Assembly: GCF_000373585.1 (NCBI RefSeq)
Contig: NZ_KB891884.1
Span: forward strand, 21,789-85,788
Length of the DNA stretch: 64,000 nt
Reading direction: 5' to 3'
Source: Streptomyces sp. MspMP-M5
GTDB lineage: Bacteria; Actinomycetota; Actinomycetes; Streptomycetales; Streptomycetaceae
The position numbers and the translations under genes were made by a program. The notes under the pieces were generated by a model that saw only the letters and a list, made by a program, of their open reading frames with translations, ran no database searches and was not told the DNA's origin. Shown in pieces: positions 26,349 to 36,158 of this stretch (the stretch's first letter is position 1; the number at the start of each line of letters is the position of its first letter).

Positions 26349-27086
26349 ATGCACAGGCACGTCCGCTTCACCGGGGCGGTGGCACTGGCCGCGGCCGGGA
26401 TACTGACGCTCGGCGCGTGCGGGCTGGTGGTCGGCGAGACCTTCTCCGACGACGCCACGGTGTCGCAGAAGATCACGTCGGTGCGGGTGGACACGACCGA
26501 CGGCGGCGTGACGGTGCACGGCGGCAAGGGCGGCAGCACGGTCGGCGTGCACCGCAAGGTCACCTACCGGGGCGACCGGCCGCAGGGACCGACGCACCGC
26601 GTCGAGGGCGGGACCCTAGTGCTCGGCGGCTGCGGCGACGGCTGCTCGGTGACGTACACGGTGGACCTGCCCGGTACGGTCCCGGTGACCGGCGAGACCT
26701 CCAACGGCGCGCTGAGCCTGTCCAAGGTGGCCTCGGCGCGGGTGACCACCAGCAACGGCGCGATCGACCTGGACGGGGTGTCCGGCGCGGTGGACGTCCA
26801 CAGCACCGACGGCGCGATCACCGGGCGGGGCCTCGCGGGCGACGGCATCAAGGCCGAGACCTCCAACGGCGAGATCGAGCTCACCGCGACCAGGGCGCAG
26901 GACGTCCGCGCGGAGTCGTCCAACGGAGCGGTCACGGTCACCGTGCCGGACGCCCGCTACCAGGTCTCCGCCCGGACCGACAACGGCGGCAAGCAGATCG
27001 GGGTCCGCAACGATCCGGCGGGCCGCTACCGGCTGGAGCTGACCACCAGCAACGGGGCGATCCACGTGGCGACGGCCGGCGGCTGA
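26349..27086 (+). CDS. DUF4097-like lipoprotein
   Basis: The 245-aa protein begins with a lipobox signal peptide (LAAAGILTLGACG; Cys at about 24). The mature part is a beta-repeat protein with recurrent TSNGAI / ETSNGEIEL / SSNGAVTV / TDGAITG units, the hallmark of DUF4097-type putative adhesin/beta-helix proteins. Function unknown; exported and membrane-anchored. It stands 130 bp before an MFS gene. Confidence 0.82.
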   Translation: MHRHVRFTGAVALAAAGILTLGACGLVVGETFSDDATVSQKITSVRVDTTDGGVTVHGGKGGSTVGVHRKVTYRGDRPQGPTHRVEGGTLVLGGCGDGCSVTYTVDLPGTVPVTGETSNGALSLSKVASARVTTSNGAIDLDGVSGAVDVHSTDGAITGRGLAGDGIKAETSNGEIELTATRAQDVRAESSNGAVTVTVPDARYQVSARTDNGGKQIGVRNDPAGRYRLELTTSNGAIHVATAGG

Positions 27087-27215
27087 GCCCGGCCGGGCGC
27101 CGCCCGAACAGCGCCCGGTCGGGGGGGAACCACCACGTCGGAAAGCCGCCGGACCTCGGGGACGGCGGCTGCTGGACTGAGGGCACCGCAACGGTCGCCT
27201 CTCAGGACGGACGGC

Positions 27216-28487
27216 ATGACGACCATCGACAGCACCGCGCCCACCCCCTCCGGACCCCGGCCGGACATGACGACCCGCCAGGGCTCCGGGCCCGCGACAC
27301 TCCCGGCCCCGGCGGGCCGTTCGCCCCTCAAGAGCCGGCTCGCCGTGCTCGCCGTGACGCTGGGCATCTTCACCATCGTCACCAGCGAGATCCTGCCGAT
27401 CGGCCTGCTGACGCGGATCGGGGGCGACTTCGGGGTCTCCGACGGCACCGCGGGGCTGATGATGACGCTCCCCGGCCTCCTCGCCGCGGGCGCCGCACCG
27501 ACGGTGACCCTGGCCACCGCGCGGGTCGACCGGCGGCTGATGCTCTGCGCGTGCGTCGCCCTGCTGGCGCTGGCGAACCTCCTGGCCGCGGTCGCGCCGG
27601 CCTACTGGCTGGTGCTGCTGTCGCGGGTCCTGGTCGGGGTGGTGATCGGCGGTTTCTGGTCGATCGGGGTCGGGCTCGCCCAGCGGCTGGTGCCGGCGGA
27701 GTCGGCCGGCCGGGCCACCGCGGTGGTCTTCTCCGCGGTGCCGCTGGGCTCGGTGGTCGGGGTGCCCGCCGGGACCTTCCTCGGCGACCTGGCCGGCTGG
27801 CGTACGGCCTGTGCCGCGGTCGGCGCGCTGGCGGTGGCGGTGCTGGTGCTGACCGCCCTGGTGCTGCCGCCGCTGCCGGCGGTCCGCGCCACCCGCCCGG
27901 CGGTGCTGCGCGCGGTACTGCGCACAGTGCACACCCGCTTCGCGCTGCTGATGACGTTTCTGATCGTGCTGGCGCACTTCGGCGCGTACACCTATGTGAC
28001 GCCGTTCCTGGAGCGGACCGCCCATGTCGCGTCGGCGGGGACGGTGACGGTGTTCCTGCTGGTCTACGGCGTCGCGGGGGTGGTGGGGAACTTCGCCGGC
28101 GGTGCCGTGGTGGCGCGGCGTCCGCGCACGGTCTTCGGGGCCGCGGCCGGGCTGCTGGCGCTCGCCACGCTGCTGCTGCCGGTCCTGGGCCGCGGGCCGG
28201 CCGGTGCGCTGGCGCTGCTGGTGGTCTGGGGCGTCGCGTACGGGGCGGTGCCGGTCGCCTCGCAGACCTGGTTCGCCAAGGCGGCACCGGGTGCGCCCGA
28301 GGCGGCGTCGGTGCTCTTCACCGCGTCGTTCCAGGCGACGCTGTCGCTCGGCGCGCTGGCCGGCGGGCTGGTGGTGGACCGGACCTCCCCCGCGGCGGTG
28401 ATGACGCTGGGCGGGGCGACCGCGGTCCTGGTGGTCCTGGCCGCGTGGCTGCACTTCGCCAAACGGCTGGAGTGGCCGAGGGGTTGA
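27216..28487 (+). CDS. MFS transporter, DHA1/arabinose-efflux-like
   Basis: 423 aa with 12 predicted hydrophobic segments after a 35-residue polar N-terminus. Typical features: TSEILPIGLLTRIGGDFGVSDGTAGLMMTLPGLLAAG, the loop RVDRRLMLCACV, GVVIGGFWSIGVGLAQRLVP, GVPAGTFLGDLAGWRTACA and the second-half TWFAKAAPGAPEAASVL. These fit drug/sugar H+ antiporters of the AraJ/YdhP kind. Substrate unknown. The stop is followed by a parS palindrome. Confidence 0.88.
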   Translation: MTTIDSTAPTPSGPRPDMTTRQGSGPATLPAPAGRSPLKSRLAVLAVTLGIFTIVTSEILPIGLLTRIGGDFGVSDGTAGLMMTLPGLLAAGAAPTVTLATARVDRRLMLCACVALLALANLLAAVAPAYWLVLLSRVLVGVVIGGFWSIGVGLAQRLVPAESAGRATAVVFSAVPLGSVVGVPAGTFLGDLAGWRTACAAVGALAVAVLVLTALVLPPLPAVRATRPAVLRAVLRTVHTRFALLMTFLIVLAHFGAYTYVTPFLERTAHVASAGTVTVFLLVYGVAGVVGNFAGGAVVARRPRTVFGAAAGLLALATLLLPVLGRGPAGALALLVVWGVAYGAVPVASQTWFAKAAPGAPEAASVLFTASFQATLSLGALAGGLVVDRTSPAAVMTLGGATAVLVVLAAWLHFAKRLEWPRG

Positions 28488-28520
28488 GGGTCCCGGGCTC
28501 GAAGCGGGCGGGGAGGCGGA

Positions 28521-28546
28521 GGCGGTGTTTCACGTGAAACACCGCC
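28521..28546. terminator. 26-bp palindrome with parS core (28527-28540)
   Basis: Exact parS extended by GGCGGT/ACCGCC arms to a perfect 26-bp palindrome. It lies between the convergent MFS (stop 28487) and cobN (stop 28570) genes, where it may also serve as terminator. Confidence 0.85.
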
Positions 28547-28569
28547 CCACCGCGCGCTCTTCGCGCCGC

Positions 28570-31500
28570 TCAGTCCTCGCCCTCCAGCTCGCCCTCGGTC
28601 TCCAGGAACGCCTCCCGCAGCGCCGCCAGCGTCTCGGCGTCCGGCTTCTCCCACATGCCGCGGGACTCCGCCTCCAGGAGGCGTTCGGCGATGCCGTGCA
28701 GCGCCCAGGGGTTGGCCTCCTGGAGGAACGCGCGGTTCTCCGGGTCGAGGACATAGGTCTGGGCGAGCTTGTCGTACATCCAGTCGGCGACGACACCGGT
28801 CGTGGCGTCGTAACCGAACAAGTAGTCCACGGTGGCGGCGAGTTCAAAGGCGCCCTTGTAGCCGTGGCGGCGCATCGCCTCGATCCAGCGGGGGTTGACC
28901 ACACGGGCCCGGAAGACCCGGGAGGTCTCCTCCACCAGCGTCCTGGTGCGGACGGTCTCGGGGCGGGTCGAGTCGCCGATGTACGCCTCGGGGGCCTTGC
29001 CCTTGAGCGCCTTGACGGTGGCGACCATGCCGCCGTGGTACTGGAAGTAGTCGTCGGAGTCGGCGATGTCGTGTTCGCGGGTGTCGGTGTTCTTGGCGGC
29101 CACCGCGATGCGCTGGTAGGCGGTCTCCATCTCCTCACGGGCCGGGCGGCCCTCCAGCCCGCGCCCGTAGGCGTAGCCGCCCCAGACGGTGTAGACCTCG
29201 GCGAGGTCGGCGTCGGTGCGCCAGTCGCGGGAGTCGATGAGCTGGAGCAGGCCCGCGCCGTACGTGCCGGGGCGGGAGCCGAAGATCCGGGTGGTGGCGC
29301 GGCGTTCGTCGCCGTGCGCGGCGAGGTCCGCCTGGGCGTGGGCCCGGACGAAGTTGCGGTCGGCCGGCTCGTCGAGACCGGCGGCGAGCCGGACCGCGTC
29401 GTCGAGCAGCCCGATGACGTGCGGGAACGCGTCGCGGAAGAAGCCGCTGATGCGCAGGGTGACATCGATGCGGGGGCGGCCCAGCTCGTCGAGCGAGATG
29501 GCCTCCAGGCCCGTCACCCGGCGCGAGGCGTCGTCCCACACGGGGCGGACGCCCAGCAGCGCCAGCGCCTCCGCGACGTCGTCGCCGGAGGTGCGCATCG
29601 CGCTGGTGCCCCACAGGGACAGGCCCACCGACTCCGGCCAGTCGCCGTTGTCGTCGCGGTAGCGGTCGAGCAGCGAGTCGGCGAGCGCCTGCCCGGTCTC
29701 CCAGGCGAGCCGCGACGGCACGGCCTTGGGGTCGACGGAGTAGAAGTTGCGGCCGGTCGGCAGGACGTTGACCAGGCCACGCAGCGGCGAGCCGGACGGG
29801 CCGGCCGGGACGAAGCCGCCGTTCAGGGCGTGCAGGGCGTGGTCGAGTTCGTCGGTGGTGGCGGCCAGCCGCGGGACGACCTGCCGGGCGGCGAAGTCGA
29901 GGATGTCGGCGACCGCCGCCGGGTGCCCCGCGGCGACCCGGGCCACCGCGGTGGGGTCCCAGTCCGCGTCCTCCATGGCCTGGACGAGGCCGCGGGCCAC
30001 GGCCTCGGCGTCGTCGGCGGCGGTGCGGGTCGCGGCGGACTCGTCCAGGCCGAGCGCCTCCCGGAGTCCGGGCAGTGCGGCGGTGCCGCCCCAGATCTGC
30101 CGGGCGCGCAGGATGGCCAGGACGAGGTTGACCCGGGCCTCACCGGCCGGAGCGGCGCCCAGCACGTGCAGGCCGTCGCGGATCTGCGCGTCCTTGACCT
30201 CGCAGAGCCAGCCGTCGACGTGCAGCAGGAAGTCGTCGAAGCCGTCGTCGTCGGGGCGCTCCTCCAGGCCCAGGTCGTGGTCGAGCTTGGCGGCCTGGAT
30301 GAGGGTCCAGATCTGCGCGCGGATGGCGGGCAGTTTGGCCGGGTCCATCGAGGAGATCGCGGCGTACTCGTCGAGCAGCTGCTCCAGGCGCGCGATGTCG
30401 CCGTAGGAGTCGGCGCGGGCCATCGGCGGGACGAGGTGGTCGACGAGGGTGGCGTGCACCCGGCGCTTGGCCTGGGTGCCCTCGCCCGGGTCGTTGACCA
30501 GGAACGGGTAGACGAGCGGGAGGTCGCCGAGCGCCGCGTCCGGGCCGCAGGCGGCGGAGAGTCCGGCGTTCTTGCCGGGCAGCCACTCCAGGTTGCCGTG
30601 CTTGCCGAGGTGGACCATGGCATCGGCGCCGAACCCGCCGTCGGCGGCGGGCGCGGCGATCCAGCGGTAGGCCGCCAAGTAGTGGTGGGACGGCGGCAGA
30701 TCGGGGTCGTGGTAGATCGCGATCGGGTTCTCGCCGAAGCCGCGCGGCGGCTGGATGAGGATCAGCAGATTGCCGCGGCGCAGGGCGGCCAGCACGATGT
30801 CGCCCTCGGGGTTCCGGCTGCGGTCGACGAACATCTCGCCGGGCGGCGGGCCCCAGTGCGCCTCGACGGACTCGCGCAGTTCCTGCGGCAGCGTGGCGTA
30901 CCAGCGGCGGTAGTCGGCGGCGGGGATGCGGACCGGGTTGCGGGCCAACTGCTCCTCGGTCAGCCATTCCTGGTCGTGGCCGCCGGCCTCGATGAGGGCG
31001 TAGATCAGCTCGTCGCCGTCGCCGGACGCGAGGCCGGGCACCGGCTCGTCGCCGAAGTCGTAGCCCTCGGCTTGGAGGCGGCGCAGCAGCTCGACGGCGC
31101 TGGCCGGGGTGTCCAGGCCGACCGCGTTGCCGATCCGGGAGTGCTTGGTGGGGTAGGCGGAGAGCACCAGCGCCAGCCGCTTCTCGGCGGCCGGGATGTG
31201 CCGGAGCCGGGCGTGCCGGACGGCGATCCCGGCGACCCGGGCGGCCCGCTCGGCGTCGGCGACGTAGACCGGGAGGCCGTCCGCGTCGATCTCCTTGAAG
31301 GAGAACGGCACGGTGATCAGCCGCCCGTCGAACTCCGGCACGGCGATCTGCGAGGCGGCGTCGAGCGGGGAGAGGCCCTCGTCGTTCTCCTCCCAGGCGG
31401 CGCGCGAACCGGTCAGGCAGAGCGCCTGGAGGATCGGCACGTCCAGGGCGGCCAGCGCCCCCGCGTCCCAGGACTCCTCGTCGCCGCCGGCGGACGCCTC

Positions 31501-32172
31501 GGCGGGCCTGGTGCCGCCCGCGGCGAGCACGGTGGTGACGATGGCGTCGGCCGCGCGCAGCTCCTCGATCAGCTCCGGCTCGGGGGACCGCAGCGAGGCG
31601 ACGTACCGCGGCAGCGGGCGGCCACCGGCGCGCTCGATCTGGTCGCACAGGTCGTGGACGAAGCGGGTGTTGCCGCTCATGTGGTGGGCGCGGTAGTAGA
31701 GCACCGCCACCGTCGGGCCGGCCGCCTCCGTCGCGGCGCGCTCCAGCGGGCCCCAGGACGGCGCGGCCGCGGGCGGCTCGAAGCCGTGGCCGGTGAGCAG
31801 GACGGTGTCGCTGAGGAAGCGGGCCAGCTGGGAGAGGTTGGCCGGGCCGCCGTGTGCGAGGTAGGCGTGCGCCTCGGCGGCGGTGCCGACGGGGACCGTG
31901 GACGCCTCCATGAGCTGGGCGTCGGGGGCCTGTTCGCCGGTGAGCACGACGACCGGGCGGTGCTGGTCCGCGGCCAGCAGCACGTCCAGGCCGTCCTCCC
32001 AGGCGCGGAGGCCGCCGAGGAGGCGGACGACGACGAGGTCGGTGTCCTCCAGCAGTCCGGGGAGTTCGGCGACGTCGAGGCGGGCGGGGTTGGCGAGCCG
32101 GTACGGCACGGGGCCGGTGGCCGCTCGTGCGCTGAGCAGGTCGGTGTCGGAGGTCGACAGCAGCAGAATCAC
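28570..32172 (-). CDS. cobN: Cobaltochelatase large subunit CobN
   Basis: The 1200-aa subunit of the aerobic-type ATP-dependent cobaltochelatase inserts cobalt into hydrogenobyrinic acid a,c-diamide with CobS and CobT (not seen here). Signature stretches: VAVLYYRAHHMSGNTRFVHDLCDQIE, ALCLTGSRAAWEENDEGLSPLD, VLSAYPTKHSRIGNAVGLDTPAS, NLLILIQPPRGFGENPIAIYHDPDLPP, MVHLGKHGNLEWLPGKNAGLS and VWGGYAYGRGLEG. GTG (VILLLSTSDTD) is taken as start because AGGAAGGG lies just upstream; an ATG nine codons earlier is possible. A cobalamin riboswitch precedes it. Confidence 0.95.
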   Translation of the reverse strand: MILLLSTSDTDLLSARAATGPVPYRLANPARLDVAELPGLLEDTDLVVVRLLGGLRAWEDGLDVLLAADQHRPVVVLTGEQAPDAQLMEASTVPVGTAAEAHAYLAHGGPANLSQLARFLSDTVLLTGHGFEPPAAAPSWGPLERAATEAAGPTVAVLYYRAHHMSGNTRFVHDLCDQIERAGGRPLPRYVASLRSPEPELIEELRAADAIVTTVLAAGGTRPAEASAGGDEESWDAGALAALDVPILQALCLTGSRAAWEENDEGLSPLDAASQIAVPEFDGRLITVPFSFKEIDADGLPVYVADAERAARVAGIAVRHARLRHIPAAEKRLALVLSAYPTKHSRIGNAVGLDTPASAVELLRRLQAEGYDFGDEPVPGLASGDGDELIYALIEAGGHDQEWLTEEQLARNPVRIPAADYRRWYATLPQELRESVEAHWGPPPGEMFVDRSRNPEGDIVLAALRRGNLLILIQPPRGFGENPIAIYHDPDLPPSHHYLAAYRWIAAPAADGGFGADAMVHLGKHGNLEWLPGKNAGLSAACGPDAALGDLPLVYPFLVNDPGEGTQAKRRVHATLVDHLVPPMARADSYGDIARLEQLLDEYAAISSMDPAKLPAIRAQIWTLIQAAKLDHDLGLEERPDDDGFDDFLLHVDGWLCEVKDAQIRDGLHVLGAAPAGEARVNLVLAILRARQIWGGTAALPGLREALGLDESAATRTAADDAEAVARGLVQAMEDADWDPTAVARVAAGHPAAVADILDFAARQVVPRLAATTDELDHALHALNGGFVPAGPSGSPLRGLVNVLPTGRNFYSVDPKAVPSRLAWETGQALADSLLDRYRDDNGDWPESVGLSLWGTSAMRTSGDDVAEALALLGVRPVWDDASRRVTGLEAISLDELGRPRIDVTLRISGFFRDAFPHVIGLLDDAVRLAAGLDEPADRNFVRAHAQADLAAHGDERRATTRIFGSRPGTYGAGLLQLIDSRDWRTDADLAEVYTVWGGYAYGRGLEGRPAREEMETAYQRIAVAAKNTDTREHDIADSDDYFQYHGGMVATVKALKGKAPEAYIGDSTRPETVRTRTLVEETSRVFRARVVNPRWIEAMRRHGYKGAFELAATVDYLFGYDATTGVVADWMYDKLAQTYVLDPENRAFLQEANPWALHGIAERLLEAESRGMWEKPDAETLAALREAFLETEGELEGED

Positions 32173-32204
32173 GGCGCAGCCCTTCCTCGGGGTGTCCACG
32201 CCCC

Positions 32205-32345
32205 GGGTGGTCGTATGGACGGCGGGAGTTCCTGGCTCACCCGGTGGTGGCCGGGTTCACAGTGGCGGGACCGCGCCGGATTCTCACCGGGCTTCCTCCC
32301 TTGGCGCCGTCGCTGGCGTCCGGCGGGTCAGCCGACTCGCCGACC
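32205..32345 (-). ncRNA. Cobalamin riboswitch
   Basis: Reading the minus strand, the leader shows the hallmarks in order: GGAAGCCCGGTGAGAATCC, GCGGTCCC, the B12 box GCCACTGTGAACCCGG (complement at 32251-32268) and GAGCCAGGAACTC. The following GTG is cobN. In bacteria this element lowers expression of B12 genes when adenosylcobalamin is abundant. Outer limits are approximate. Confidence 0.92.
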
Positions 32346-32441
32346 TGCATAGTAAGGGCTGCCGCCGGGCCGCGGGAGCGGGCCTTGGCAGCTGCCCCGC
32401 ACGACGCCTCGCCCCCCGTTCCGGGCACCGCCGACGTAGGT

Positions 32442-33947
32442 ATGCTCGCCGCCATGCCGCCCACCCCCGCACCCCGCCCCGACCGGCCCGGACCGCCGGT
32501 ACGGGACCGCGGTGACGCCTGCCCGGGAGCGCTGCGGCTGCACTCCGCCGCCGACGGCAGCCTGGCCCGAGTGCGGCTGCCCGCCGGGGACTTGACGGTG
32601 CGCCAGGCCCACGCGCTGGCGGACGCCGCGGACCGCCTCGGCGACGGCCGTCTCTCGCTCACCTCCCGCGGCAACGTCGAACTCCGCGGTCTGCCCGACG
32701 ACTGCGGGCAGGATCTGACCGCTCTGCTCGCCGACGCCGGGCTGCTGCCGTCCGTCCGCCATGAGCGGATCCGCAATGTGCTGGCCTCGCCGCTGGCAGG
32801 GCTGGACCGGCACACCCCCTCCGACGTGCGGTTGTGGGCCCGGAGCCTGGACGCGCTGCTGTGCGCGAGCGAGCCGGCGAGGGCGCTCTCGGGCCGTTTC
32901 CTGTTCGTCCTGGACGACGGACGGGGCGATGTGGCGGGCCTGGGCGGCGATGTGACCTTGCTCGCAGAATCCGCCCGGCGGGCCCCGGCGGACACCGCGT
33001 ATGCGCCGGGCGCCGCGTCCGGGTACGGGGCGCTGCTGCGGGTCGGCGACGAGCGGGCGGTGCTGCGGATCGCGGCGGACGACGTCCCGCGGGCGGCGCT
33101 GACGGCCGCCGAGGTCTTCCTGGCCGCCGCCGCGGAGCGCGGCAACGGTGCCTGGCGGGTCCGCGAACTGCCCGCCGCGCGGCCGCTGACCGCCCGGGAA
33201 GTGGCGCGCGCGCTGCGGGCCGCGGGCATCACCGCGGAGTACGCGGACCCCTCCGACCCGGGTCCGGTCGTGCCGTACGCCGATGCCACCGCCCCCGGCG
33301 CGGTCGAGGGGCCCGACGGCCGCCGCGCCATCGTGGTCCTGGCGCCGCTCGGCCGTCTGTCCGTGGCCCAGTGGCGGCTGCTGGCCGGGATCGCCGACGA
33401 CGACGGCCACGGCGCGCTGCGCCTCACGCCCTGGCGCGGCATCGTCGTCCCCGGCCTGCCCACCGCCCTGGCCGCCCGGCGGCTGACCGACCTCGCCGCC
33501 GCCGGACTGGTCACCGACCCCGACTCCCCCTGGCGCCGGGTCACCGCCTGCACGGGCCTGCCCGGCTGCGCCAAGTCCCGCCGGGACGTGCGGAGCGATG
33601 CGGCCGCCGCGCTCTCCGCGGGCCGGCCCGTCCCGGCGGACGGCTCCGAAGTGCCCGTCGGGCTACCCGTCCACTGGTCGGGCTGCGAACGGCGCTGCGG
33701 CCATCCGCATGGCGCCTGGATCGATGCGCTGGCGACGGCCGAGGGCTACCGCACCACCGCCGTAGGCCCCAACTGCCCTCCACCACCGCCGGTTTCACGT
33801 GAAACACCCCGGGCCGGAACCGTTTCACGTGAAACGGCCGCACCGGCGCCGGTTTCACGTGAAACACCGCCCCCGCCCGGCGCTCCGCCGTCTGCCCCCG
33901 CTCCCTCTCCTTCCACCCCTCAACCCACCAACCCGAGGCCCCAGTGA
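32442..33947 (+). CDS. cobG: CobG-like precorrin-3B synthase (ferredoxin-nitrite/sulfite reductase fold) with parS-coded tail
   Basis: The roughly 500-aa protein carries two half-domains of the nitrite/sulfite reductase fold ([40 protein letters not shown]) and the Cys ligands [14 protein letters not shown] and [13 protein letters not shown] for a 4Fe-4S cluster. CobG forms the gamma-lactone of precorrin-3B using O2. Start is ambiguous (ATG 32442 or 32454, neither with a strong ribosome site). After the conserved end NCPPPPP a disordered Pro/Ser tail begins, in which three parS sites encode VSRET repeats. Divergent from cobN; GTGA overlap with cobH. Confidence 0.85.
   Translation: MLAAMPPTPAPRPDRPGPPVRDRGDACPGALRLHSAADGSLARVRLPAGDLTVRQAHALADAADRLGDGRLSLTSRGNVELRGLPDDCGQDLTALLADAGLLPSVRHERIRNVLASPLAGLDRHTPSDVRLWARSLDALLCASEPARALSGRFLFVLDDGRGDVAGLGGDVTLLAESARRAPADTAYAPGAASGYGALLRVGDERAVLRIAADDVPRAALTAAEVFLAAAAERGNGAWRVRELPAARPLTAREVARALRAAGITAEYADPSDPGPVVPYADATAPGAVEGPDGRRAIVVLAPLGRLSVAQWRLLAGIADDDGHGALRLTPWRGIVVPGLPTALAARRLTDLAAAGLVTDPDSPWRRVTACTGLPGCAKSRRDVRSDAAAALSAGRPVPADGSEVPVGLPVHWSGCERRCGHPHGAWIDALATAEGYRTTAVGPNCPPPPPVSRETPRAGTVSRETAAPAPVSRETPPPPGAPPSAPAPSPSTPQPTNPRPQ
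33792..33865. other. Three in-phase parS sites inside cobG (33792, 33822, 33852)
   Basis: Three exact GTTTCACGTGAAAC copies spaced by exactly 30 bp. All lie in the same reading frame of cobG and translate as V-S-R-E-T each time. Confidence 0.95.
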
Positions 33948-34576
33948 CCGCGTTCGACTACGAAAAGGACGGGGCGGCGATCTACCGCCAGTCCTTCGCC
34001 ACCATCCGCGCCGAGGCGGACCTCTCCGGCCTGCCCGCCGACGTCAGCCGGGTCGCGGTCCGGATGATCCACGCCTGCGGCATGGTCGATCTCGTCCGCG
34101 ACCTGGCCTTCACCCCGGGGGTGGTGGCGAGTGCCCGTGCCGCGCTGCGCGCCGGCGCACCGATCCTGTGCGACGCCACCATGGTGGCCAGCGGAGTGAC
34201 CCGGAAGCGGCTGCCCGCCGACAACGAGGTGCTGTGCACTCTCGGCGATCCGTCCGTCCCGGAGCTGGCCGCGCGGATGGGCACCACCCGCAGCGCCGCC
34301 GCCCTCGAACTGTGGCGGGACCGCATGGAGGGCGCCGTGGTCGCCTTCGGCAATGCCCCCACCGCACTCTTCCGGTTCCTGGAAATGATCGAGGAAGGCG
34401 CGCCGCGGCCCGCCGCGGTCCTCGGTATCCCCGTCGGTTTCATAGGCGCGGCCGAGTCCAAGGACGCGCTGATCGACCACCGGTCGAAGCTGGACCACAT
34501 CGTGGTGCGCGGGCGGCGCGGCGGCAGTGCCATGGCCGCCGCCGCGATCAACGCCCTGGCGAGCGAGGAAGAGTGA
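33944..34576 (+). CDS. cobH: Precorrin-8X methylmutase CobH
   Basis: 210 aa, GTG start in a GTGA overlap with the cobG stop. Key signatures: [34 protein letters not shown] with the catalytic His, [30 protein letters not shown]-like [36 protein letters not shown] and [15 protein letters not shown]. The enzyme moves the C11 methyl to C12, giving hydrogenobyrinic acid. The overlap implies co-translation with cobG and cobIJ. Confidence 0.96.
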   Translation: MTAFDYEKDGAAIYRQSFATIRAEADLSGLPADVSRVAVRMIHACGMVDLVRDLAFTPGVVASARAALRAGAPILCDATMVASGVTRKRLPADNEVLCTLGDPSVPELAARMGTTRSAAALELWRDRMEGAVVAFGNAPTALFRFLEMIEEGAPRPAAVLGIPVGFIGAAESKDALIDHRSKLDHIVVRGRRGGSAMAAAAINALASEEE

Positions 34577-34578
34577 GC

Positions 34579-36144
34579 GTGAGCGAGCAGCAGGCCAGCA
34601 GCGGTGCGGCGGACCAGCCGGCCGCGCCCTCCCCGGAGCGGTCCACCGGCCGCCTCTACGGCGTCGGCCTCGGCCCCGGCGACCCGTCCCTGATGACCGT
34701 GCGGGCGGTGGAGATCATCGCCGGGGCGGATGTGGTGGCGTACCACAGCGCCCGGCACGGACGCTCCATCGCACGGTCCATCGCCGCCGGGCACATCCGC
34801 CCGGACCACATCGAGGAAGCCCTCGTCTACCCGGTCACCACCGAGTCGACCGACCACCCCGGCGGCTACCGCGGGGCTCTCGACGAGTTCTACGAGGCGG
34901 CGGCGGCGCGGCTGGCCGCCCATCTCGACGCCGGCCGCACCGTCGCGGTGATCTCCGAGGGCGATCCGTTCTTCTACGGCTCCTACCAGCACATGCACAA
35001 GCGGCTGGCGCACCGCTACCCGACCGAGGTCGTGCCCGGCGTCACTTCCGTCAGCGCCGCCGCGGCCCGCCTGGGCACCCCGCTCACCGAGGCCGACGAG
35101 GTGCTGACCGTCCTCCCCGGCACCCTGCCCGAGGAGGAGCTGACGGCGCGTCTGAGCGCCGCCGACTCCGCGGTCGTGATGAAGCTGGGGCGCACCTTCC
35201 CCAGCGTCCGCCGGGCCCTGGAGCGCTCCGGCCGGATGGCGGAGGCCCGCTATGTCGAGCGCGCCACCATGGCCGGGGAGCGCACCGGCGCGCTGGCCGA
35301 CGTCGACGCCGACACCGTGCCGTACTTCTCCGTCGCCGTCGTGCCGAGCCGCATCGCCTCCGCCGCCGGGGAGCCGGAGCCGGCCGCCGACGAGCACGGT
35401 GAAGTGGTCGTGGTCGGCACCGGGCCGGCCGGTCCGCGCTGGCTCACCCCGGAGTCCCGCGGCGCGCTGGCCGCCGCCGACGACCTCGTCGGCTACACCA
35501 CGTACCTGGACCGCGTCCCGGTGCGGCCGGGCCAGCGCCGGCACCCCTCGGACAACAAGGTCGAGTCCGAACGCGCCGAGTTCGCCCTGGAGTTGGCCCG
35601 CCGCGGCCGCCGGGTCGCGGTGGTCTCCGGCGGTGATCCCGGCATCTTCGCCATGGCCACCGCGGTCCTCGAAGTGGCGTCGGAGGAGCCCTACCGGGCC
35701 GTGCCGGTACGGGTCCTGCCGGGCGTCACGGCCGCCAACGCCGCCGCCGCCCGGGCCGGTGCGCCGCTGGGCCACGACTATGCGGTGATCTCGCTCTCCG
35801 ACCGGCTCAAGCCCTGGGAGGTGATCGCCGAGCGGCTGCGCGCCGCGGCCTCCGCCGACCTGGCGCTGGCGCTCTACAACCCCGGTTCCCGCAGCCGCAC
35901 CTGGCAGGTCGGCAAGGCCCGGGACGTCCTCCTGGAACACCGCGCACCGGACACCCCGGTCATGCTCGCCCGCGACATCGGCGGCCCCGAGGAGTCACTG
36001 CGCACCGTCCCGCTCATCGACCTCGATCCCGCCCAGGTCGACATGCGCACGATCCTGCTCGTCGGCTCGTCCCTGACCCGGCGGGTGCGGCGCGACGACG
36101 GAACGGAGACGGTCTGGACGCCGCGGAGGTACCCGGAACGCTGA
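34579..36144 (+). CDS. cobIJ: CobI-CobJ fusion: precorrin-2 C20-methyltransferase + precorrin-3B C17-methyltransferase
   Basis: 521-aa fusion of two SAM-dependent corrin methyltransferases. The first half (to about 265) has LYGVGLGPGDPSLMTVRAVEIIAGADVVAYH, EGDPFFYGSYQHMHKRL and VPGVTSVSAAAARLGTPL. The second half begins EVVVVGTGPAGPRWLTPESRGALAAADDLVGYTTYLD and has SGGDPGIFAMA, PGVTAANAAAARAGAPLGHDYAVISLSD and NPGSRSRTWQ. GTG at 34579 is favoured by GAGGAA at proper spacing; GTG 34573 overlapping cobH is the alternative. The fusion is known in actinobacteria. Confidence 0.93.
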   Translation: MSEQQASSGAADQPAAPSPERSTGRLYGVGLGPGDPSLMTVRAVEIIAGADVVAYHSARHGRSIARSIAAGHIRPDHIEEALVYPVTTESTDHPGGYRGALDEFYEAAAARLAAHLDAGRTVAVISEGDPFFYGSYQHMHKRLAHRYPTEVVPGVTSVSAAAARLGTPLTEADEVLTVLPGTLPEEELTARLSAADSAVVMKLGRTFPSVRRALERSGRMAEARYVERATMAGERTGALADVDADTVPYFSVAVVPSRIASAAGEPEPAADEHGEVVVVGTGPAGPRWLTPESRGALAAADDLVGYTTYLDRVPVRPGQRRHPSDNKVESERAEFALELARRGRRVAVVSGGDPGIFAMATAVLEVASEEPYRAVPVRVLPGVTAANAAAARAGAPLGHDYAVISLSDRLKPWEVIAERLRAAASADLALALYNPGSRSRTWQVGKARDVLLEHRAPDTPVMLARDIGGPEESLRTVPLIDLDPAQVDMRTILLVGSSLTRRVRRDDGTETVWTPRRYPER

Positions 36145-36158
36145 CGGCCCGTGCGGCG

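Noticed and set aside
28525..32352. 1275-aa open frame on the plus strand
   Set aside because: Antisense to cobN throughout; starts inside a parS site and has no recognisable motif.
33792..33865. VSRET repeat as a protein repeat or CRISPR-like array
   Set aside because: The same 14-bp DNA palindrome appears at 14 other places, most of them non-coding, so the repeat is explained at DNA level as parS.
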